Source: Phellopilus nigrolimitatus
Taxonomy: Eukaryota > Basidiomycota > Agaricomycetes > Hymenochaetales > Hymenochaetaceae
Direction of reading: 5' to 3'
DNA: 64,000 nt
Assembly: GCA_021029095.1 (NCBI GenBank)
Contig: JAJOHG010000001.1
Location: 186,001 to 250,000 of the forward strand
In this document: positions 11,974 to 23,495 of the stretch, piece after piece
How positions within the stretch are numbered: the first letter of the stretch is position 1
Layout: each line of letters begins with the position of its first letter
Notes under the pieces: generated by a model
Told to the model about the DNA's origin: nothing
The model's input: only the letters and a program-made list of their open reading frames with translations
The model's database searches: none
Position numbers and translations under genes: made by a program

Positions 11974-13718
11974 ATGCGCACAATGAGGCTCCCGTGTTTT
12001 CTCATAACAAGACCAGATGGTACTCAAGGCGAATATGAGCTTCTCCCTGCTCGCGCTACTTTCGTCCGCCACATTGCTCATCCATACACCGCGCGCAGAC
12101 GCGCCCTTCTCTGCTGTGTTATCGCTTTCATAGTCGGCGCCGCTGTGTACATACATTTCTATGGTGTAAAGTTTTTCCGGACGAATATCCAATACAATAC
12201 GGACAACATCCCTCCGACTTTTGACCGCTTTTATCAGCTCGAGCGCGATTACCCTCAGCACGATGTCACACTGCCATTTCCAGAGGGAGAGAACGGTCGC
12301 TTCATCTGGATATCGAACCAGCACTTTGGTCTTGGCTGGAATAATGTCTTCCAAGCTTTGTTAGTCGCACATTCCATATTTTAAAAGTGAAATGACCTTG
12401 ACAAGCATTCTTGCAGGTATATGAATTCTCATATGGCTTATCTTTCGAACAGAGCGTTCGTCTATGAGTTTCTCGCTCACTCAGCATGACCTGACATGTA
12501 TTTTTATTTTTAGATACGTCTTCGAACCGTACACATGGCACAAAGGACCAGAACCCTTCATCGATTACAACGGACATCTCATTCCTTCCCGCATCCCACT
12601 CGCAGCACTGGTCCAAGGTCACTATAATTACTGATTGTTCAATTGACTCAAGTACGAATTCTCTCCAGGTCCCATTGCTGGTGGGCCTTTCCCAGCCGAG
12701 CATCCTGCACCTCGCTCCGTAAGCGTGGAGTGGTTTCGAAAAGTATGTCCGGAAAATAAGAGAACAAGAATCAGTATTAAGGAGATGAACGAAGGCCTTG
12801 AGAATGCTACCGTCCTTGAAGTCATGGAGAAGTATGTGCAGAAACTTGCAAGCATGACTGAAGGTTGTTTGGAATTGTATGGTGGCATGGAGCACCCGTT
12901 CGACTATTAGTACGTAATCTTTTGACCGTATTTTGTTTTACTCGTGTTGATGATCAGTTAGTCACTTCGGAGACTCGTCGATGGAGACTATGTGGGCAAC
13001 GCTTTCCACATCACCTATATTAAGAGACATGGAATGGGCGCCCCTTGTGCTCGCCGCGCTTCGCACGAACGCCGCCGACATTGCGTCCTCCCTCTCTCAA
13101 GACCCACCCCCGGACCTCGTGCCAGACCTTATGGCGGTGCACATTCGACGGGGCGACTACGAGGTGCATTGCAGCAACCTCGCGAACTGGTCCTCGTCAT
13201 ACATGGGCTGGAACCAGGTCCCAGGGCTTGCTGACCGCTTCGTCGTTCCGCCAGGAGGCAACTCGGGAAAGAATACACCAGAGAATATCGCGGAGTATAT
13301 GCGTCATTGCTGGCCGACAATCTCCCAGATAGCGAATCGCGTACAGGCGGTGCGTCACGCGTGGGAGGTGCAGGGTGCGGACAGACAACCGATCAGGCGT
13401 TTGTATATCTTGACGAACGGTGACCGTGGTTGGGTTGCGGCGCTCAAGCATCAGATCATGGAAGACGGGGACTGGGACCTAGTATATTCCAGCCGGGACA
13501 TGCTCTTGAGCTTCGAACAGAAGTATATAGCTCAATCAATCGACATGGCTATTGCACAGCGAGCGGCAGTCTTTATCGGCAATGGCGTACGTTTATCTTC
13601 TTTCATCCATCCTTGTCTCAACGGTCTAACTTTCGTGCAGTTCTCCAGCCTAACAGCAAATGTTGTTCTCATGCGCAGGATACGCGGTCTTCCGCTGCTC
13701 AGCAACCACTTCTGGTAG
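11974..13718 (+). CDS. Fucosyltransferase-like type II membrane protein (copy 1)
   Basis: Six exons (11974-12359, 12417-12455, 12514-12617, 12669-12909, 12962-13586, 13641-13718) sum to 1473 nt, giving 490 residues. A short basic N-terminal tail precedes one membrane span at about residues 44-62 (LLCCVIAFIVGAAVYIHFYG), as in Golgi glycosyltransferases. The lumenal part has MAVHIRRGDYEVHC, the HxRRGD signature of the O-fucosyltransferase/NodZ/FUT8 group, which binds the GDP-sugar. The end NGFSSLTANVVLMR fits the last fold segment. The likely donor is GDP-fucose; the acceptor is unknown. All five intron positions and phases match copy 2 at 32185-34005, so the two are paralogues. The start could also be the ATG at 11983. 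I infer the activity from the motif only. Confidence 0.8.
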
Positions 13719-15417
13719 TGACGCTGATTGTGGGCGCATCCAGCGCCCATTTTATTTCATCCTGCCTAGTTTCTCGCGGGCGGGCTTCTTTACAGATCAG
13801 TGTCGCATTGCGACTAAGCGGTATTATTATGATACACACGGTGCGGCGGTGCATTTATCACATTCGACCATTTCCTCCGCCGACTCCGCCTCAGAACGAT
13901 GCTGTCCTCGTTGCGTTCTGACCTTACGAAACTTTAATTCATACTATCACACTTACCCTCACTATTGTTTACCTTGTTTCTAACTTTTTGTACACTCCGT
14001 GTATGCCGGCCGTTGGCCGGCTGATGTTACGACAGATGCTACTACCGTCCCGCTCCCTATTCTATAGTACTGTAGTTGTATGCATGACCGTGTAAAATAG
14101 GTTTACGACCCGTGAGATTTGTAACACCAGGCTGATGTGACCAAAATGTGTTGACGCATATTACCGGTTCGGTTCGAGTCCGCCTCTGCAGACTGCACTT
14201 GCCCCTTCATTCTTGCCATTTTCTCCATTGGTCATTATCTATGTACTTGCTCTTACAGCCCTGAGATTCATTCAATTCGAATCATTTTAATCAAGTAAGA
14301 CTATTCAGGAGAGTATTTTAACGTTCACTTAGAATATGGGAACTTTTAGTTCTCATGGTTGCACAACATAATGCGGGGTTGCCCTTTCTTGAAGGAGAAT
14401 CTAATTACTTCTACACTGCGTATTTATTGCCATTCCCGTTCCTGCTCTTCTGCATATCGTGGCTCATCACGTAGACTTGAGAAAAGATCTGGGCGTATCC
14501 AAAGAAGCTCTATGAATTATAGCCGTGCAATACAATTTAGCCTTGGAGTCTGACGTCTACACAGCTTCAAGTTGAAATATATGTGATTATATGAAGGCTC
14601 TATCTACCACATCAATACCCCGTAGAGCTCTCCTTTCTTTATTACGATTATTACGATATTTCGGAAGCTGTGTGAAATTAATTCACCAGACGTTCGCCAG
14701 TGGACGGCAGAGCAAATATGCAATATATTGGTATGTCTCTCAATTGTGGCTGGTGGCGGTAAAGAAGGATCGTCGTCCAAAAGGAGTAGCGCATGATGCA
14801 TGAGGCGGCCAATTCCCACGACAGTGCGCCAACCCATTGAGCCCATCCAACACCGCCCTTCTTTTCGACCACAACGATCTCCACAGCGACTTCGACACTC
14901 GACATGGATGACGGTACGTTTTCTCCAACATCAAGCCTCCGCCGCCGACATGTACATCGACGAGTAGCCCTCCAAATTTTCTTCGCCGTTCTTCTGTACT
15001 TGACGACATGAAAAAAGTCCAACGTATACGTCACACCGTTGTAGTTCTCCGTCTCCTCTCGACTCGTGGCAGCGGTCGGCTGACGGCCGGCGACGGCTGC
15101 TCGAGGAAGTTTTTGTCGACATCACGAATGCGCCCACATTGTAACTTGGCAGTGGAGAAGTCCGACGGTTGGCGTTTTTCAGCACGGCCATAGGCACGCT
15201 CGACTTCTAGTCCGTACTGCACCGCCTTTTCGCCTTCAGCATTTTTTCCCGCCTGTCTCCTTTTTCTCGGCATATATTCAACCCTACTGCACATACTCCC
15301 TACTCCTATGTTCGGCATTTCCGCTCGTTGCTGTCGACCGTCGTGCTGCCTTCGTAACCTCCTCACCCATTCTGACTGCCTGTCCCCATCATTCACCCAG
15401 CCTGGCAATCGCAAGAT
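13719..15417. other. Intergenic region with a 3' hairpin
   Basis: This 1.7-kb gap follows the glycosyltransferase-like gene. A 6-bp GC stem with a 5-nt loop (14005-14021) lies about 290 bp past the stop and may belong to the 3' end. Short frames on both strands (for example 14678-15034 minus) show no family features. The last 200 bp before 15418 are pyrimidine-rich and are probably the TRA2-like promoter and 5' UTR. Confidence 0.35.
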
Positions 15418-16531
15418 ATGGCACCCTCGAATGCGGGCGGTGCCATTAGCATTCCCACTGCGGAAGTTAATATGAGCAACGGCAACGGGCTGCCCGTTAC
15501 TGGTGATGACCAGAGCTGGGCTCCAGGAAGCGCACTCTCGCCCAGGCCTGGCGCCGATGGCCCGCCGCGTCGCTCTCGGAGCAGAAGCCCTGTAGCTAGA
15601 GAAGGGGGTGATAGAGGAGGGTGTGTATTTATTTTCTCCCCGCCCTATTTTATTTAATAATTTCGTTTTAGGAGAGAACCTGGCTCGACCAACCCGGGCA
15701 ATAACTTGCATGTGTCTGGACTTTCCACTAAGGTTGACAGTCGCGAGCTTGAAGCAGCTTTTGCCAAGGTTGGACGTGTAAGTGTATATTTGATTATAAC
15801 CTGTGAAGAGCGGTGTTTTCTTATACGCACTATCCGCAGGTCCAAAAAGCGTCTGTCATGTACGACCCGCACAGCAGGGAGTCTCGCGGCTTCGGCTTTG
15901 TGACAATGGAGACTCCTGAAGAAGCAGATGCAGCCATCACAGCTCTGAATTCTACCGAGCTTTTTGGGAATGGAAAGGCCATCAACGTTGAAAGGGTCTG
16001 TCGTTTGGTCTATTAGATTATCGACATGAGTTTCTGACAATAATCGTAGGCGAGGCGCGCCCGTGCCAGGACGCCGACGCCGGGAAGATATTACGGACCG
16101 CCTAAACGGGGCGACCGTGAGTGTTTTGTTCTTATCAGAAAAAATAAGAAAAAACATTTAATAACTTGCTTCCCCCCTCCTTAGACGAACGCCCCTACGA
16201 CCCGCGTCCGTACGACGACCGCTACTCGCGTAATAGCTTCCATGATGACCGTGACCGTGACCGGCGTGGTGGTGGACGCTATGATGACCGTGGCGACCGC
16301 GGTGATCGTGGTGGACGTCGCGACGACCGCGACCGTGACCGGTTCTACGACCGAAGATACGATGACAGGCGCTATGATGACAAGAGGTAGTGATGAGATT
16401 GACCTTTTCTTTTAAGTGCCCGCGGATGGCTGAAGCGACACTTTGGGAGCAACAGGGACTATGATCGGTATGACCGATACAGAGATTATGACAGGGGCTA
16501 CGATCGCAGATACGACGACAGGAGGTATTGA
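15418..16531 (+). CDS. TRA2-like SR splicing factor (RS-RRM-RS)
   Basis: Six exons (15418-15620, 15672-15777, 15840-15995, 16050-16116, 16185-16386, 16456-16531) sum to 810 nt, giving 269 residues. A short RS region (RRSRSRSPVAREGG) precedes a single RRM with RNP2 LHVSGLS and RNP1 RGFGFVTM. Straight after the RRM comes RARARTPTPGRYYGPPKR, matching the TPTPG linker that marks transformer-2 proteins. The tail is an RNA-binding Arg/Asp/Tyr/Gly repeat. Tra2 proteins bind purine-rich exonic enhancers and promote splice-site choice in the nucleus. The last intron (16387-16455) is inferred: without it a TAG at 16388-16390 ends the protein early, while splicing continues the same DRY repeat to 16531. 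These could be two isoforms. Confidence 0.85.
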
Positions 16532-16867
16532 TTTCGAGGACGCCTTTTTTGTCGCGTCTGTGGTCGGCTTCTTCTTTTCTTGAAAAAAAAAAGGCGAAAA
16601 AAATGAAAATTCTTGGGGTGGCGCGTCCCGCGCTGTCTCGTTCCTGGCGTTTTTCGAAATTTGTTTTTCCTTTCCTTTCCGTATTGTCCGAAATGTTCAA
16701 ACCTGTTCTGTATGCGTACTGTGTCTATCGAACGGACTCTTATTTGATTGCTGCCATAAATATTCATACACGCTACGCTGATACACTATTGGATATGCTA
16801 CAAAATGGGATTCTCATCGTCAACTTAACGAAACTTTCGACGGAACCTTGAACACGGGTATTTCTAG

Positions 16868-17770
16868 TTAGTCTTTCTTCGGGGGATCCTTGCTGACGAG
16901 CTTGTCGACCAGAGCTGCTGTGGTCTTCTTACGTTGCTCGTTGAGCGTGCCAAAGAAGCCATCCTCTTTGACGGAGTCCCGCTGGTGGTCCCACTCCTCT
17001 ACGTGACGGGTAATTTTGTAGTCCGCATCGGTATGTATAGTGAGGAGAGAGTTCAGAGTCTGGAGAAGCAAATGTTAGTAAAGCTCACGGTCAGCAACGC
17101 GTCATATTTGGAGGTCTCCGCAATGACGCTCACCTTCGTAGGAGATCCGGAGGAGGGGTCGCGGTAGTACGCGACGTCCTGGTCGATGAGGATGGTGTGC
17201 GGCGGCAGGCCGCCCGGGTTCTCCAGAACGCGGAACTTTGGGAAGTCAGCGCGCGGAAACATCTGTTTGGGTGCGCGAGGTAAGTATGTTAGTGTCCGGG
17301 TGAAACGTAAGGAGTGAGGCTTTTATGATGGCACCTTTGCTAGGGCGTTGAACTGGGCTGCGATGGAGTCGACGCCCTCGGCGATGCCGACGGGGTCTTG
17401 GAATACGGCGTCTTTGGCGTAGACTTCGTACGTGGACTGTGGTACTGCCGATCAGCAAGGTCGGTGACGAAAATATTAGCGAAACCGGCCAACCTCTTGT
17501 GGTTTGCAGGAGTACAGCTACGGCGTTCCTTGTTCAATATTTTACTTTTAGGCAGTGAAATATGTGAATACTGACCTCTTTGATCGCAGCGATGATCTTC
17601 TCCTCGGACTGGCTGGCCTGGCGCTCGCTGAGGGCTTTGGAGCGCTGGGGCGTGAGGCCGGAGGCGTTGGGGTGGCTAGAGGAGGACATGGCGCGGCGGA
17701 GCGTGGAGGAGGCGGGCACCCGGATGCGAGTCGCGACGGAGCGGGGCGGCAGGAATGCTACAGTGAGCAT
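16868..17770 (-). CDS. NTF2-like (SnoaL-fold) protein with mitochondrial-type N-terminus
   Basis: Five exons (17576-17770, 17494-17517, 17335-17436, 17134-17262, 16868-17059) total 642 nt, giving 213 residues. All introns are phase 0. The N-terminus is Arg/Ser/Ala-rich (LPPRSVATRIRVPASSTLRR), so import into mitochondria is plausible. The body looks like a single NTF2-like cone: YEVYAKDAVFQDPVGIAEG, MFPRADFPKFRVLEN, then ITRHVEEWDHQRD. Exon 2 is only 24 nt and encodes LYSCKPQE. Including it gives the continuous stretch IKELYSCKPQESTYEVYAKD. The biochemical role of this fungal family is not known to me. It is divergent from the RWDD2-type gene, with 242 bp between starts. Confidence 0.8.
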
Positions 17771-18012
17771 CAACAACGAAGAGGGAGGAAGAGAGTGGGG
17801 AGGGCGAGGAGAGGGCGGGGCAGTCTTTTATATGTTTTCGCGATAAAAGCAAATACGACGATGACGACCTCCGATGAGCGCAGGGATGACCTCAATCCCG
17901 CGTCCACAGGCGGGTAAGGCACAGACGCTGTCGATCGGGGACGCGTCGCGGAGCTCGAAATAGACTGCGTGCACGTCATCAGGGGATCACCGCCGCGCCC
18001 TCCGTCATCACC

Positions 18013-18940
18013 ATGTCACTAACCCGCCAACTCGAAGAAATTCAGCTGCTCACGTGCTCGCTCCTGCCCAGTGAGGCCTTCGCGCTCGCGCTGCCCCCCG
18101 ACGACCGGGACGAGTGGCAGGCACTGATGTGCGACTACGCCGAGCTCCTCGAGCCGGCGCAGGGGCGCGACGCAGGCTGGTGGCCCGCCGCGGCGTGTCG
18201 CTTTGAGGTCCGTATCAGGGATGTGCCGCTCTGGTTTGAGGTCGAGCTGCCTAGAGAATATCCTGAACATGATGCGCCGGCGGTTTATGTGAGAGGCGAC
18301 GCTATAGACAGAGCGGAGCAGGAGAGGTGGCAGACGATCGTCAGAGATAAATTAGCCGAGTTGAAGGCGGAAGAGACTGAGTGTGTTACGTATGTTCACT
18401 TTCAAACGGAGTTCCTAATTATCATTCAGATATCTAGTCCAAAACCTCTTCTCATTAATTCTTCTCCCTCTCCTCCACCAAGACGCCTCAAAGCTAAAAT
18501 TCCACCAAGCCCCCGATCCCAGTCCAGAATTCATTCAACCTCATGCAGAAGAGCCTACATACCACGCGCTCCTCACCTCGCACCACCTCCTCGCGCCCTC
18601 CAAGCGGCGCAGCCTCCAAAAATGGTCCGCAGAGCTATCCCTCGTGGGCTTCGCGAAGCTCGGCCACCCGGGCTGCATCTACGCCGAGGGCGGGCGCGCG
18701 GACGTCGCCGCCTTCGTCGCGCGCGTGAAGGCGCTCCAGTGGCTCGCCCTGCGCGTGCGCTTCGTCGAGCCGCTCGCGCCGGGCGGCTTCGGGCGCCTCG
18801 CGGACGCCCCGCCCGGGGGCGCGCGCTGGACGGAGCTCGAGAAGGTCGGCGAGGTGGTCGAGTATATGCGTGCTGTCGGTCGCGGGGAGTTTGTCACGGA
18901 GATGGGCCTCGGAAGTGCCGGCTCCGCCCCGACGACTTGA
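18013..18940 (+). CDS. RWD domain protein, RWDD2 type (RWD + DUF1115)
   Basis: Two exons (18013-18389, 18430-18940) give 295 residues, close to the human RWDD2A size. The N-terminal half has an RWD fold: RQLEEIQLLTCSLLPSEAF, FEVELPREYPEHDAPAVYVR, then the helix after it. The C-terminal half matches the domain that follows RWD in RWDD2 proteins: SHHLLAPSKRRSLQKWSAEL, LVGFAKLGHPGCIYAEGG and an RVKALQW segment. The function of the family is not established. The intron is only 40 nt, short for this locus, but joining its ends is needed to link the two domains in frame. The 3' half is very GC-rich. It converges on the Sro7-like gene with 77 bp between the stops. Confidence 0.82.
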
Positions 18941-19017
18941 GATACAGATTGATTTTTATTAATTTAGCTACAGTCAGATAATTGATACAACAAAGATCGC
19001 GGCAGTATCATTGCAAC

Positions 19018-22000
19018 TCAAAATCCGAACCACCGCTTACCCGACTGTCCCGCGGCGAGCTTCTTGGCCTAATAAACGAATGAATCAGTATATACACTAT
19101 TTTGTCTTGCGTGCCGACAGCTTACCTCAAACAGCATATTCCTCCCGCCCTCTTCCAAATTTCGGAACGACTCGTCAAGACCAGAAAGCACCTCCCTGCA
19201 TGCAGGCAAAGGAAGCGTTACTACCCACGCAATTAAAGGAAAAAAACGACTTGCGCACCCTCTCTCAGACACTGCAGCCGAAAGGTTCGAGTAGAGGTCC
19301 GAGCCGGTGCGCGACGCCTGAGCCGCAAGTGCCTGCGCATGGCTTTGGATCTGGTTCTGCCACTCTCTGTTCACGACAACCGACGTCGGCGCGTCCTGTG
19401 GTATGGGCCGGTTCGGACCGGCGACTGCATCAACGAGCAGACTCAGTAAACCAGAAACAAAGCAAATACAAAAGGAAGAAGAACTCACGCAGCGCGTCTA
19501 TTGCGTCCCCGCTGGCACCCTTCCGGAAGTTGAACCACGCGCCCACGTAGCTGATCGGCGAGAGCGGCACGCGCGGCGCGAGTCCCGGCGCCGCACGCCG
19601 CCCCGCCGTGTAGTCCACCGCGGGCTCGTCGTACACGCGCCGGATCGCGAAGAGCGTGCCCAGCAGCGCGCCGCTCACTGTCTCGGACTCCGCGTCGAAC
19701 GTCCAGTCGACGAAGTCGCCCGTGTCGTCGAGGCAGAACGCGCTGTCCGCACCGCGGTGAGAAAGGGAGGTGCAGAGATGGGGGGCGGACGTACGAGTTC
19801 GGTTGCTTGATCAGCTGGAACGTCTGTATGAGTTCAAGGGCGGGTAAGGAGTATACGAGGGCTTCGCGGGTATCCATTATGGCGACCAGCCCCTGCGCGC
19901 CTGAGAACATCGTATATCAGCTCTAAGTCTAGACGAAGGCGGAAATACGCTGCCAACCATTTCGGGTGACGATCTCCACGCACTCGACCTTCCTCCCCTT
20001 CCCCCACTCTGCCTTCCCGGCCCTTCCACCCCCAAAGTTCGCCTGGCACCTCGCGCCCTTCTCACCCGCGGAGACCCAAAAGCAGTGTGGGCCCTCATCC
20101 TTGTCCTTCCCCTCCTTGGCGAGGACCGGGTCTTCGTGTCCCTGGAGCGCCTCCTTGAACGTCGCGCGTGACGCGGTGCGGCTCGTCCCGTTCTTTGCAT
20201 TGATGACAAACGAGCCGCGCGGGAGGGGGTGCTCCGCGCCGTCGAGCCTCTGCACGTCCGCATCGGCTTCCCAGATCCGGGACGCTGACTGGGTAAGCGT
20301 GAACAGGCGCGATGCGCCGGAGCGGCGGGATACTAAAAGGCGCACTCGTGGAGTAGGATCTATAATAATATGAGCACCGAGAACACATTACGAATTGCTC
20401 GCTGACCTTCGTCGAACCCGCAAATAAACCATCTTAACGTCACTATCCGTTTCTCATCCTCAGCATTATGGAGATGGAGGGATACCGATATGCGCTTCTG
20501 AGCTTTGGCGTCTCCTTCGTCCTGGAGTATGATTTTTGGATGCCGCATGTCTACGATTATCAGCGCGCCGCTGCTGTATGCTACAGCGAGGAAACCTATA
20601 AGCCGCGTGAGTTCGCCGCATGTAGTTGGAATAAACGCCATGTATACCTATATTGGACAGTTCACAAGCCGATACAGCACCCCATCTGTTCTCCACCATC
20701 AGCATAGGCTGGAACGTGCCTGCCTCCGCAGGTATATGCGCCAGCCGGACGATGCCGTCTTTCTCATCCGTAATATCCGATACGTTCCTCTGACGTTCGT
20801 CGTACCTGTACACGAACACATGCCCGCTCCGCATTGCGATCGCGCACTCGCCCGACTCGGACGTCAGCTGGGCTGCCTGTATTTCGGCCTGCGCGAGGGG
20901 TAGCGGGTGGCTAGCCTCCGCTATGCAGGACTCCGAGAGCAGCAGCGGGAGCGCGATTGTCAGATGAGGCAAGGGAGCGGGGTAGGCGGTAGTGAGGGGT
21001 GACGCGGCAGACCCGATGAGGAGCTGGGCGGTGATGTCCTGGAAGTTGACGGTTAAATTTCGATGATGAGTGACGAGGAGGCGATTGGGCTGGCGTTTCG
21101 TAGACAGGAGGTCCTGCGCCTGGTCATAATCACCATAGTCTACCCATGCAATCCCGCCTCTGCCTACTTTCGAAGGTGGGGGAGTCGCCGGGACCTGCGG
21201 GCTGCACTGCAGTCGGTCGTATTCTTCTTTCTCGAGCCGCACAATGTCGCCGTCGCAGACGGCTGTCATACCTGTCCACAATGCGGACGGAAGCGATTGC
21301 GTGTAGTCTTTCGGATCGCTGCTGAGCTTGAGGGACTGGAGAGTAGTCGAAAGCTCGGCGTCCAACGGATTTTCTAGCTCTTTGTCTGACGACGAAGGTA
21401 TTGGTGTTGACGAGCTTTGTACGAGTCCGAAAGGGGGCGGTGGAAATTCCTTCGCGTAGATACTACGCTGCCCTGCTGGCCATTCATAGACGACCAGAAT
21501 TGCCACCGCGTCGAAACAGCCTCCGAAATGAGGGCTTTCTTTTGGAATGTAAAGATAATCTGTCGCAGCGCCGACGGTGGGATAGACATATATGTTTGTC
21601 GAAGAAAGTGGCTTGACGAGTGCCTTCCGTATTTCAGGATGGAGTCCGCCCCGAACTGAAGGCGTCGAGGGCGATGGAAGGATAAGCGGAGGTAGGCGAA
21701 GGGTCGTCACGCCAGTTTCTTTCGCCTGCGGGTCGAAGCCTCCAAGGATAGTCAATACAGTAGCACCGCTGTACGGGTCGCTAGCAGTTTGCGACCCGAA
21801 CGAGCACCAGCTCAGTTTGAAGATCGGCTCGATTTGCAGTCCCCTCAGCGTCTCCGGAGAAGGGCGGTGCGGGTCCGAAAGCGCCTTATCCAGCTCTACA
21901 CCCTCGGGAAAGTTGATGTCGAGCTTACCAATCGTACGAACCATGAGAGGCCGGCCCTCGTCGTCAACGGCCCAGAAGGCCACGGTTCCGTCGAGATGCC

Positions 22001-23242
22001 CCGTAACGAAAAGTTGGCCGGAAGCGTGGACTGCGATCGCTGTCAGCGGGGGTCGACGCGCCTTCAAAATATCCTGTGAAATGTCAAGATAGGTCCAGGC
22101 GGCTAAGAAGGTACATATCACTTACAGGGTCGTAGTAGCCGAGTGCTCCAGGAGCACCAGGTGGTATAACAAGCTCATAATGGCCAGTCGCTCGACGCTC
22201 GGTCTGACCCGAACGCATCCGTTAGAACTTATTGGAATATATAGATTGAAGTCACACATACCAAATCATATAAGGCCACACCACCTGCATAATGGTGATA
22301 AGCGATGAACAAGCGTGCGCAACCAAAATACGGAATACACGCCTGCGTAAGCAAGAAAAATAATATTCAGGTCTCTAGGATGAACGACGATGTCCATCAA
22401 GTCCGTACTTCCAACGGCCCTTTATTAGATTTCAACCATGATAAGACTTTGCCCATTACTCACGAATTAGGAACCGAGGATAGCGGGATACCGCTATGAA
22501 GAGCAACCTGTTCATGTTTTGTCCATACGTCTGGAATGATATACGGCGAGCGATGTAAGCACAAAGTGTCGTATGTCAATATAACTCGGCGGCGCTCCAA
22601 GCCGATAAATGCCTTGTAATCGTAGGAATTATCGACAGTATAATTTGCCAAAGCGGAACATCATACGTACATGACTGTGACAAGGCGAGACAGTCAAGGA
22701 ACTTCAAGGATTACTTCAGCCTAATGAGAAAGCAAACGCAAAGGGTTATGTGTGCTTACCAGATGGGCTCCCTGTATGCTTCGGATGCGACGAGCTTCGG
22801 GTGCCCAAGCTGGCTTAGATCCCAAACATGCAACGTTCCCTTGTCATCTTCATGTACTTCGTTTGTGCGAAGCAGTTGTTTATTAAAATTGTGATTGCGT
22901 ACCGACGCAGATGAGCTTGAATACGAGCGCAGCAAATTGCAGGAACTTGACCGACGTAGCCCTGGGGACTCTCAGGACGTTGCTAGCTTGAGGCGCGCCA
23001 AATAAGAGAATCTTCCCGGTCTTGGTACCTGTGCAATAAATCGGACCTGAAGTGCTGTCCCATGGCGCGTCTCAACACTCACCGATTGCTACGAGGCCAT
23101 TGGTAGCTTCCACGGCGATCGCGCTAATGTCTGCGAGGTACTCCACCTCTCTTATCGTCGCAATCTTCCAGTCTCTCCTATCACGCAGATCATATGAGAA
23201 ATCGAAATATGCGGCCTTCAGTCCGCTGAAAATCGCGTCCAT
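19018..23242 (-). CDS. SRO7: Sro7/Lgl/tomosyn-like WD40 exocytosis regulator
   Basis: The protein starts MDAIFSGLKAAYFDFSYDLR (ATG at 23240-23242) and ends FEAKKLAAGQSGKRW (stop at 19018-19020). Early blades read NGLVAIGTKTGKILLFG and AFIGLERRRV. Next come VIPPGAPGALGYYDP and LFVTGHLDGTVAFW, the segment order of fungal Sro7/Lgl. The C-terminal amphipathic stretch resembles the R-SNARE-like tail of tomosyn. These proteins bind the plasma-membrane t-SNARE Sec9 and Rab Sec4 and regulate vesicle fusion and polarity. About a dozen introns interrupt it. One (22285-22342) appears to use a GC donor, and one exon (22671-22701) is only 31 nt. Most of the coding sequence lies in one long exon (about 20.6-22.08 kb). 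Exon limits between 19.1 and 20.4 kb are approximate. Confidence 0.82.
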
Positions 23243-23495
23243 GACTGTGGTTGGTGATCCTGTATAGAGAAGTCGAAAGCTTACCCCGTGTAGAGTCTCG
23301 GAGACTTAACGAAACAGGCTCGAAGTGAATGGCAGAAAGATATGACTCATGGGTGTCTGGGGCCTTGCCGGGTGAAACTACTTAATGGGAAAATCGGGCA
23401 TAAATTAGATGCAGCTAGAGATACATGGCGCAACTATGATAGAGTCTACAAAATGCAATCAAAGCCCAACATTATAAACAAAGGTCATAGGCCCC

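Noticed and set aside
14150..14190. GGTTCGAGTCC, a tRNA B-box-like string
   Set aside because: Only about three pairs of a T-stem form, and no acceptor stem or anticodon arm is found upstream.
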